DNA of 64,000 nt, from assembly GCA_022828595.1 (NCBI GenBank), contig JAKGHH010000004.1, positions 50,332,922 to 50,396,921 on the forward strand. The letters are read 5' to 3'. Below are positions 55,807 through 64,000 of this stretch, one piece after another. The DNA is from Nelumbo lutea (Eukaryota; Streptophyta; Magnoliopsida; Proteales; Nelumbonaceae). Each line of letters starts with the position of its first letter. Position 1 is the first letter of the stretch. Below the pieces are notes generated by a model. It made no database searches, was not told the DNA's origin, and worked only from the letters and a program-made list of their open reading frames with translations. A program made the translations under genes and the position numbers.

Positions 55807-56870
55807 AAACAAATGTCAAATATGATAATTTCTCTCTTAAAAGAAAAACAAGGAAATATCAAGTCCATTTCCAACATCATTTGACTACAATGTAGAAGTT
55901 GTTTAATTTACAAGAGAAAGACCACTTCTTGGAGTTTTACATATACTTTTACAAAGAGTAATGGATGCTTCTACAGGTTGTGTTGTCACTTAACATTGAC
56001 TTGCATCTCTTGCTTGTTGTTTTCCTTCAATTATTTTAATTCGCCATGCTGAGCTTTTCCACTACAAGTGCTTCACTATCTTTCTACTACTTCTTGCTAG
56101 AGTATTGTCTTTGGAGGTTAAGGAAAAGTGTTGCTCCACTTTCTTTTATTATTGCTCTTCTATTCCTTCTCATTCCTCCTCAGGTACAAGACATTACATC
56201 AATGTGGGGTTTCTTGTTGTCAGCAGAAGTCATGTCAATTGTGATTTGAATCATTTGGTTACTGGAAAAGGACTTGTTCAATTCATATGCATCACTTCAA
56301 TAACTAGATCTACCAATTTCTGCCTCCTTCTATTTCTTAGTTGGAGCATGTTTAACTCTATCTCTATAACCAAGGTACTCTTCTCCACATGATGACAAGG
56401 AACCAACCTCTTGGACAAACAACATGTCAAAATGGTAGACCTCTTCAAGAACCTTCTCACCATGGCCAGTTTAGTCATAGACATCCACTCATGTCTGTAG
56501 AAATCTTTGCAACAAGCTCCCTTAAAGAAGTCAAGAGCAATCTTATCCATTTCATTTTAAATGAGTGATCATTCTATATGAACTTCCAGAAGACTTGTAG
56601 ACTCGTAAAAGAAATAGAAGACTCTAGCATTGCATGATCTATGACAACTCCTTTTGGTTGGAAAGGTTCAAAGAGCTCCTTCTACTCAACTCTGTGTTAA
56701 CAACAAGGACTTGTCAAAAGTTATTCAATAATAATCACTAGTGTGTTTAGCATTCTACAAGGAAAGCAGAGAGATCATGCCTTCAAAGTTAGGTCTTCAG
56801 GGTTTGTTAACCTTCCACCTTGAGGCAATTTCTTCTTTGATGGAGGAGGTATAGAAGATGACAACAAAAT
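55807..56870 (+). other. 3' non-coding region of the outer Tat element
   Basis: No coding domain. Open frames at 56,046-56,550 on both strands have no known motif. Confidence 0.45.
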
Positions 56871-57392
56871 CAAAGGGAAGAAAGCTTTGTGCATCAAGTC
56901 CTCTAGGGAAGAAGCTCTTTGCAAGCTAATCCTTAGATTCAAGAGACCTTATACTAGAAGCACTATGAGGCTCTGAACCTAGGAACCCCAAACAATTGAA
57001 GGTTTGTGAGGGCTTGTTGTTGATGAAGCTCTGCATTCTATGCTTTCTAGTGAAGAAGTAAGCTCTACGCATCATGCTCTCTGGTGATGAAGCTCCGCAT
57101 ACTATGACTCTCTAGTGAAGAAATTTTATGCAAGCTAATCCCTAAACCCAAGAGACCTTGGACCCAAAATTCTATGAATCTCTAGGGACCCCAGACCATT
57201 GAAGGTCTATGAGGGCCTACAACTGATGAAGCTCGCATGCTATGACTCTCTAGTGAAGAAACTCTATGTAGAGTAATCCCTAAATTCAAGAGACCTTAGA
57301 CCCAAAAGTCTATGAAGCTCTAGACATAGGGACCTCAGACCATTGAAGGTCTGTGAGGGCCTGTTGCTGATATGCACATGATGTGACTCTTT
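56870..57392 (+). repeat. Degenerate start of the 178-bp array
   Basis: Three to four diverged, shortened monomers (130-165 bp) recognisable by CCCAAGAGACCTT, AGGGACC-CAGACCATTGAAGG and GGGCCT. Confidence 0.7.
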
Positions 57393-58755
57393 GGTGAAGA
57401 AGCTCTATACAAGCTAATATCTAAACCCAAGATACTTCAGACCCGAAAGTCCACAAAGCTCTGTACCTAGGGACCCTGCCACTAATGAAGCTCTGCGAGG
57501 GCTTGCTACTAATGAAGCTCTGCAAGTTGGGCTATTTGGTGAAGAAGGAAGCTTTGTGTATCATGCTTGCTGGTGAAGAAGCTTTGTGCAAGCTAATCCC
57601 TTAACCCAAGAGACTTCAGACCCGAAAGTCTATGAAGCTCCAGACCTAGGGACCCCGAACCATTAAAGGTTTGCGAGGGCCTGCTGTTGATGAAGCTCTG
57701 CATGTTGGGCTCTTTGGTGAGGAAGGAAGCTTTGTGTATCATGCTTGCTAGTAACGAATCTCTATGCAAGCTAATCCCTAAACCCAAGAGACTTCAGACC
57801 CAAAAGTCTACGAAGCTCCAGACATAGGGACCCCAGCCCATTAAAGGTCTGCGAGGGCCTGCTGCTAATGAAGCTCTGCATGTCGGGCTCTTTGGTAAGG
57901 AAGGAAGCTTTGTGTATCATGCCTGCTGGTGAAGAAATTGTTTGCAAGTTCATCCCTAAACCCAAGAGACTTCGGACCCAAAAGTCTATGAAGCTCCAGA
58001 CCTAGGGACCCCGAACCAATAAAGATCTACGAGGGCCTAATACTAATGAAGCTCAGCATGTTGGGCTCTTTGGTGAGGAAGGAAGGTTTGTGTATCATGC
58101 TTGCTGGTGAAGAAGCATTGTGCAAGCTAATCCCTTAACCCAAGAGACTTCAGACCCGAAAGTCTATGAAGCTCCAGACCTAGGGACCCCGAACCATTAA
58201 AGGTTTGCGAGGGTTTGCTGTTGATGAAGCTCTGCATGTTGGGCTCTTTGGTGAGGAAGGAAGCTTTGTGTATCATGCTTGCTAGTAAAGAAGCTCTATG
58301 CAAGCTAATCCCTAAACCCAAGAGACTTCAGACCCAAAAGTCTATGAAGCTCCAGACGTAGGGACCCCGGCCCATTAAAGGTCTGCGAGGGCCTGCTGCT
58401 GACGAAGCTCTGCATGTCAGGCTCTTTGGTGAGGAAGGAAGCTTTGTGTATAATGCTTGCTGGTGAAGAAGCTCTTTGCAAGTTCATCCCTAAACCCAAG
58501 AGACTTCGGACCCAAAAGTCTACGAAGCTCCAGACCTAGGGACCCCGAACCAATAAAGATCTACGAGGGCCTAATACTGATGAAGCTCTGCATGTTGGGC
58601 TCTTTGGTGAGGAAGGAAGGTTTGTGTATCATGTTTGCTAGTGAAGAAGCTCTGTGCAAGCTAATCCCTAGACCCAAGAGACTTCAGACCTGAAAATCTA
58701 TGAAGCTCCTGACCTAGGGACCCCGAACCATTGAAGGTCTGTGAGGGCCTGATCG
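57393..58755 (+). repeat. 178-bp tandem array with 3-mer higher-order structure
   Basis: Monomers start at about 57,393, 57,571, 57,749, 57,927, 58,106, 58,284, 58,461 and 58,639 (GGTGAAGAAGCTCT-GCAAGC). Copies 534 bp apart (57,571/58,106; 57,749/58,284; 57,927/58,461) resemble each other more than adjacent copies do, so the amplified unit is a trimer. Four near-identical 64-codon frames on the - strand arise from it and are not genes. Confidence 0.9.
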
Positions 58756-60212
58756 ATGCTGATGAAGTCATACAAATGTGCCAAGTGGTGAAGCCCTAAC
58801 TCGACATGTTCAGTAGAAATAAATGGAACTCATGATAACTTGACAATAGATGACACTATGCATCGAATGTATGTAGTTTTGCATAAACAGCTACCGACCA
58901 TGAAATTTCGTCTCCCATGGAAAGATTACAAAGTAAAATAATCAAAGCCAGCGACAAACGTCTTCTCGGAGAAAATCCTGGGTCCAAGTTTCGCAATCAC
59001 CTAATAAGTTCGATTGAATCCATTGACGAAGGAAGCTTTCACGGTACCTTGAACTTATAGACTCTAGGGGCAGCAATATGATCAACGCAAGTGTCTACAT
59101 GCAAAGGAAAGTTAATGAACTAAAAGAGAACATAAATCAAAAGGACATATTGCTTTCTCAAATTACAAGAAATTAAAGGATATAATCACTTTAGAAGAGT
59201 TTATGGTACAAATATCGATCTACGTGAGACCTACCCTCACTAATCAACTACATTAAGTTGGTTGTGTCATCCACTAGTTATAGCTTCGTATTGGGACAAA
59301 GTGCATGGCAACATCCATTAAAAGAATTGCTATATAGACCCACTGACTCATGCTATCAAGGTACAACACAATGCTTCTTACATGCCTCTACAACAAATGT
59401 GTAAGCATGTTTAACCAGGAGTTGATCAATACAACTTTTATCAATAGCAAGCTACAGTTACAAGTCTGTGAGTCTCCCACTTTTATCAATAGCAAGCTAC
59501 AGTTGAAATGACTGCTACGGGATTTAATACTTGTTATGACAGCCTACAATCCTTGCAACAGGGAAATGGTTCACGAAAAAGATTTTGGGGCCTCAAGAAT
59601 CGCCCCCATGATTTGCAGTGAAAGTAAAAAAAGAGAAAATTGGTTTGGGTACGTCAAAACCCCTACAAGATATATTTATAGAGGAAAATAGAAAAAAAGG
59701 GTATTTGTGTTATGGTAGGAGTCTCACATTGTGAGACCCACTCCCCGAATGACAAGATAAATGGGTTCTAGTGGATTGGCTTTGCTACTAACCGGTGAGA
59801 TATTCCTGATAATCACTTTTTCAACCAAAGTTCGGAGCTGTTACATCATCAACACGCCCAAATTTGTTGTGAACAAGAAGAGTCATGATACATACGCATT
59901 TGACTTACTTATCCTCTTGGAATACGAGTCTTGTGTCTAGATTATCAAATGAACCCGTTCAAAGCATGAAAAAAAAAATGCAGCTATCCACGTGTGGATT
60001 TTCATGCCAAAGACATAGGTACATGTCATGTGACTTGGAATTTTTCGATCAAGGTCAACCGCATGCCATGCAAGCCAGACATCTCCTCAATGTTCACAAG
60101 CTATGTAGAGAACTTCTTCAATAGACAAGTCAAGCTACCATCCTGAAAGTCGACATCGTCGAGGACATCGGCACCATACAGAGCTCCATTAACTCGTACT
60201 CGATGGGGCATT
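58756..60212 (+). other. Tat 3' region up to the polypurine tract
   Basis: No recognised coding region. A 28-bp direct repeat with ACTTTTATCAATAGCAAGCT occurs at about 59,434 and 59,478. The region ends with a short purine-rich tract, GATGGGGCATT (60,203-60,213), just before the LTR; this is the expected polypurine tract position. Confidence 0.5.
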
Positions 60213-60906
60213 TGTAAAAATGTGAATTTTTTAGCTAAATAAATGGACTTAATTTATATGACAAGACTACTAATTCCTACATTATGGTGCATGTATGGGA
60301 GTTAACCATAATCCAACACCTCACTCACATGGGATTGGTTAGCAAAATAGGCTAAGGGGGCAGCCTAATCCTTTGCTATAAATAGTCTTACCTAGGAAGA
60401 GAAATGGTCATTTTCCTCTTTTTCAAAAACACACTGCAAGAAGCTCTTAGACAACAATACTGAAGATTGCAAACAACCACAAGCTCCGGAAAACTCCAGC
60501 AACTACAAGATCAAGAGAGAAGTAAGAAGGGCAAAACTTCTTCATTCTTTACAACACACTTGAATTCATGCTCTCCCAAGAAGATCAAACCACCACAAAA
60601 GGGCCCTTCTTAGAGAAGCATCCTTCACAACCGATCAAGCGTGAAACCAGAAGTGAAGAAATTAATATCAAATCTCTGAAAGCATCAAAATTAAAGAAAT
60701 CTACATTAACACTTCAAGAAGTACGAGAAACACGCCAATGGATCTCATATTCACCGAATTTGACCGTTAATTAGAGGTTGCTCATGTCATCGAGCAGAAA
60801 TCAAAGAAAGTTCAAAGCCATTGTATTTTCCGTTATTACAAAATATATTTTTATAATTTGTCTCCATATTTTGTGTTAATTGAAATACACGAAATTTGTG
60901 TCAACA
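60213..60906 (+). mobile_element. 3' LTR of the outer Tat element
   Basis: 694 bp from TGTAAAAATGTGAATTTT to GTGTCAACA (TGT...ACA), placed directly after a GGGGCATT tract. TATA box TATAAATA at 60,377-60,384, leader with CTCTTTTTCAAAAACACAC. The 5' LTR is not in the window because the element is 5'-truncated near 46,330. Confidence 0.78.
60377..60384 (+). promoter_or_regulatory. TATA box of the outer Tat LTR
   Basis: TATAAATA preceded by AATCCTTTGC, about 165 bp into the LTR. Confidence 0.65.
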
Positions 60907-60966
60907 AACACATTTGATTACCCCAATGAAACACAAATACATAAGCCATGGAACTAAAAGTGAAGT

Positions 60967-62170
60967 TGATGTGATGTTATAGTGATGGATTCCTAGCAAT
61001 TTTTTTTTCACTATTGTATATTGTGCCACTATAGGTTATAGCGGCGAATATAAAAAACGCCGCTATAAATATCCTATAGTGGTGGACAAATTTGTTCTCA
61101 AGGCATTTATTTATGTCCTCTCTAGGGCTGTACATGGGTCGGGTTGGGTCGATTTACTAGGGTTTTCCCAACCGACCCTACCTGGTTGGGTTACCTGAGG
61201 TGGAAGCCGAAACCGACCCACTGATAGGCAAAACCGACCTGGTCGGTTTGAGTCAGGTTGGATCGGTTTGGGTCAGTTTCAGTTTTGCTCCTATAGTCAA
61301 ACCTTATTTCTGATACTTGTCCCACCTTTGGTCCAGTGTCAACCTTATTAACCCCTGTTCCACTCAAAAAGCTTTTGTATTTCCCTAGTAAGCAAGCAAC
61401 CTTAATCTGTTCAGACCTTTGTTGACCACCACCTATCATTGATCAGAGAATTTTTCATGTCTGGGTTCCCAACTGTCCTTTCTCAGAGCCTAGAGTAGCC
61501 ATCTGGGCATAAGTTTTGAATTGAGACGTTGGATTCAGACCCAGTGATCCCGATCTGCTATTAGAGGAAGGAAGCTATAAGACTTCTTTTCCCACACTGA
61601 GCTCCAGATTTTCCTTATTTCTGAAACTTCTAATCCCCTTCTGTGATTCCTTTCATTGCCTGAAAAAGAAGCTACTTTTGTCCATGTCAATGAAGTTAGG
61701 AACTACCGAACTATTAGAAGACTAGTTAAGTAAGAAGACTAGTTCGGTTCGGTTTCAGGTCAATGTCGGTTTTTACACAAGAAAACTGAAACCGACCCGA
61801 AATTTCGGTTTTTAAATTTGCCCAAGTCCTCTCTAGTAAAAGGATGTCCAATTGCCACACCCACCGTTATAGATATGTATGTCCGCCGCTATAGGTTTTT
61901 GTTTTAAGATACTGATATATCCGCCGCTAAAACTTTGTCCAATTACCACAAATGCTTATATCCAACGCTATGGGTCTACGGTTTAATATATAGCGATAGG
62001 TATATCTGCCACTACAAGTAATTTATGACAAATTGTGGCAGATATATCTACGGGTACAACACTGCATTTTAGTATACATCTACCACTAAGAGTAAATTTA
62101 CATGAATTAGCAATGAATATATCCACTGCTATAGATTAAAATTTATCCAATCTGTATAGCATAATTACAT
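60967..62170. mobile_element. CACTA-like subterminal repeat region
   Basis: Repeated words of the type CCGCCGCTATAGG or its complement TATAGCGGCG occur at about 61,036, 61,058, 61,868, 61,882, 61,916 and 61,963, in both orientations, as in CACTA/En-Spm termini. A possible CACTATTGTA start is at 61,009. The other terminus and target duplication were not found. Confidence 0.45.
61123..61825. mobile_element. hAT-type element, 703 bp, nested in CACTA-like DNA
   Basis: A perfect 8-bp duplication GTCCTCTC (61,115-61,122 and 61,826-61,833) frames a sequence starting TAGGGCTGTACATGGGTCGG and ending, on the other strand, TTGGGCAAATTTAAAAACCG. Interior GGTCGGTTT words are repeated in both orientations. 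Terminal similarity is weaker than in the other MITEs. Confidence 0.7.
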
Positions 62171-62504
62171 AGGAAACTTGCTCAATTTTAACATAATACC
62201 AAGATTGCAAATAAAGTTTTAACAAAAGTTAGTATATTAATTAAAAATAGAGGTACATCTGAATGCCACTTTCATGCATTAACAAAAGTTAATTAATTAA
62301 AAATAAAGGCACATCTCTAATATTTTCAACCATACCTTTTATCATTCTTGTATTGGTTCAACCTAAAAAATAAAAATAAAAAATAAAAAAGATTTTGCAT
62401 TGTATACATCAAATTATATATTAAATTCAAAATGGTGGTGCTAAAACAAGACATTTTATAAACATAGAGTTTATATGTTTAAATATTACTAAAAGATATG
62501 AAAA

Positions 62505-62712
62505 GAACCTAAGAATATTGTTTGTGGTCTCCACCAATACAAAAACATGAACATAGATATGTGGCCCCCACTAGTACATAGAACTTGTACAAGACATATA
62601 TGCGAGCCCCACCAATACATAGAACCTATAAAAAGTAGATATTTGGGACCCACCCACACATAGAACTTATACAAAAGAGATATGTGGGCATGAGCCCCAC
62701 TAGAACCCAAAC
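62505..62712 (+). repeat. Four-copy tandem repeat, about 50-55 bp
   Basis: Units share ATATGTGGGCCCCACTAGTA-like and ACATAGAACTTGTAC words, with moderate divergence. Open frames here are by-products. Confidence 0.7.
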
Positions 62713-62894
62713 ATGATTGTTTTTAATTGACTTAACATCCATACTCATCAACACACAGAACCAGCAGAAAAAACATGAAGTGTGGTCAAATTGAACCATT
62801 TGAATCTCTACTATGACTACCTGATTCACTAGTTAGTTTATTTTGAATACAACTCTTAAACTTGCATTCCAGTACTCTTAAACATATATCAAAC

Positions 62895-63068
62895 CATGGT
62901 TTTGAAAACTGGATGATCGGATTGGTAAACTCGGGAATGGTTATGGTTTTGGGTCCAGTTTTGGACTCCAAAATTCCTGACTGGGGTTTGGATTGGAGGG
63001 TTGGATCGTTTGACCTAGGAGCCGATGGTCAAAACAGTTCTATTTTAGGTCCATTTTTCAAAACCATG
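62895..63068. mobile_element. Small MITE, 174 bp
   Basis: Inverted ends CATGGTTTTGAAAACTGGA and (reverse-complemented) CATGGTTTTGAAAAATGGA. Flanking 8-mers TATCAAAC and TTTGAACC match 5 of 8. Confidence 0.6.
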
Positions 63069-63504
63069 TTTGAACCAATGATGAGACAAATGTTCTCAAG
63101 AGGGAAACATGAGCATATGTTAGGTAAGTTGTACATCTGATGTTTTGAGGACCAGTTTGGTCAAGGGACTCTAGAGCAAACACCCTCTCTTCTAGAGGGC
63201 CCTTTGTTGATGTTCTTATGGTCTTCACCGTTACCGTTATGGAGAGATCTTATGGTTCTTCAAGGAAAGCATACTCTAAATGGGAAGGTAATTGCTTCAA
63301 TTCAAGGGTGGGGGGTTCTTGGGATGATGGCTTACCTGATGGTCCAGGCAATTTGCCTAAGTTCTCTAACTTGAGAAACCCCTATCCCTTGAATTGAGGC
63401 TTATCATTTAGGTATGCTATCATGAGGTTTACTTCTTCATTTTCTCATTTTTTAAGGTCTCCCTGCTGGAGACAAAGTTCAAGAGGATCCGCTAATCTAC
63501 TTAC
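63069..63504. other. No recognised feature
   Basis: Probably an extension of the Athila-type element beyond the protease block, but no domain can be read. Confidence 0.3.
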
Positions 63505-64000
63505 CTAGAAGCATTCATCAATTGTCAATTCAATGGCATCAATCATAAAATATGAATCATCACTAGAGGGTGCATGTTTCATAGCATCAGACATTTTAAA
63601 GATAACATCCTCATCTTGTATCCTAAGGCTGATTTGTCCTTGTTGGACATCAATCATTGCTTTCCCGGTAGCCAGGAAAGGTCTCCCCAGGATCAGCGGG
63701 ACTTCTACATCTTCTTGCATGTCTAACACAATGAAATCAACTAAAAAAATGAATTTGTCAACTATAACTAAAACATCTTCTATGATCCCCCTACGATGTC
63801 TAGTAGATCTGTTAGCCAATTGTAATGCCACTCTAGTGGGTTCGGGTTCATTCAATCCTAATTTCTTGAAGATAGAATATGGCATTAAATTGATGCTAGC
63901 TCCCAGGTCACATAAAGCTTTTTCAATTTTTAGACTGCCTATAGTACAAGGAATAGTGAAACTCCCTGGATCTTTAAGTTTCTGAGGCAGCTTGTTCAGA
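63505..64000 (-). pseudogene. Athila-type gypsy protease, partial
   Basis: Enters from the right edge on the - strand. It reads PGSFTIPCTIGS, the retropepsin active-site region CDLGASINLMPYS, then LGLNEPEPTRVALQLANRS, RGIIEDVLV, FIFLVDFIVLDMQED and VPLILGRPFLATGKAMIDV. This is the DLGAS-type retropepsin block that precedes reverse transcriptase in Athila/Tat gypsy elements. The frame is open for at least 165 codons, well preserved compared with the other pol remnants here, and ends in a stop at about 63,505 with no RT following, so the element is truncated. Confidence 0.85.

Noticed and set aside
56046..56550. Hydrophobic frames in the Tat 3' region
   Set aside because: No similarity to known domains and positioned in a non-coding, repeat-rich part of the element.
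57593..58499. Four near-identical 64-codon frames on the - strand that look like a gene family
   Set aside because: They repeat every 178 bp with the tandem array; the frame is open only because the monomer lacks stops in that phase.
1..64000. tRNA, rRNA, CRISPR or bacterial operon features
   Set aside because: No cloverleaf or A/B box set, no rRNA words, no spacer-repeat array; direct repeats present are plant tandem or transposon repeats.

Overview
This is a piece of nuclear genome from a flowering plant, most likely a non-grass angiosperm; the species cannot be named from the sequence. The evidence is AT-rich intergenic DNA, Ty3/gypsy Tat- and Athila-type pol remnants, plant L1-type LINE tails with RNase H, Mutator-like elements carrying plant gene pieces, hAT-type MITEs with 8-bp target duplications, and plant-specific captured genes (QWRF/augmin-8 type, IMK-type LRR kinase). 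I see no intact host gene, no tRNA or rRNA gene and no CRISPR. Nearly every open frame is repeat-derived or a broken fragment.

Layout. 1-1,100: unrecognised, with short duplications. 1,100-14,870: a large, decayed, AT-rich array of recurring modules, partly organised as roughly 1.6-kb tandem units and studded with (GA)n tracts that always sit at the same place in the module. 15,000-25,000: a mosaic of repeat copies holding an ABCF1-type ATPase fragment that lacks its Walker B segment, two LINE 3' tails, and a 526-bp hAT-type MITE. 25,186-26,740 and 34,199-36,483: two Pack-MULE elements, each with long terminal inverted repeats and a perfect 9-bp target duplication. One carries an IMK-type LRR receptor kinase piece in antisense; the other carries the N-terminal half of a QWRF-motif gene. 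Between them lie a ribosomal protein eL20/L18a pseudogene and two more hAT-type MITEs with perfect 8-bp duplications.

37,593-39,097: a solo LTR with a perfect TGGGT duplication. 39,660-44,532: an imperfect palindrome of about 4.87 kb whose arms each look like an LTR, joined tail to tail, each with its own MITE. 44,580-46,200: a plant-mobile-domain fragment and an antisense LINE fragment.

46,330-60,906: a 5'-truncated Tat-lineage gypsy element on the + strand (RNase H, archaeal-type RNase H, integrase, tandem-repeat-rich 3' region, 3' LTR). It is split by a second Tat element on the - strand (47,041-about 53,630), which carries an antisense extra ORF with its own TATA box. That second element is itself interrupted by a solo LTR of the same family as the one at 37.6 kb. 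The 3' region of the outer element includes a 178-bp tandem array with three-monomer higher-order structure. 60,967-64,000: CACTA-like subterminal repeats broken by a hAT-type element, small tandem repeats, a small MITE, and the start of an Athila-type protease running off the window on the - strand.

The genes do not form a pathway. They record repeated insertion, gene-fragment capture and decay: several stops look like C-to-T changes, as expected for methylated transposon DNA. The most interesting signals are the two gene-capturing MULEs, the LTR palindrome, the two levels of higher-order tandem repeats, and the antisense ORF with its own promoter.
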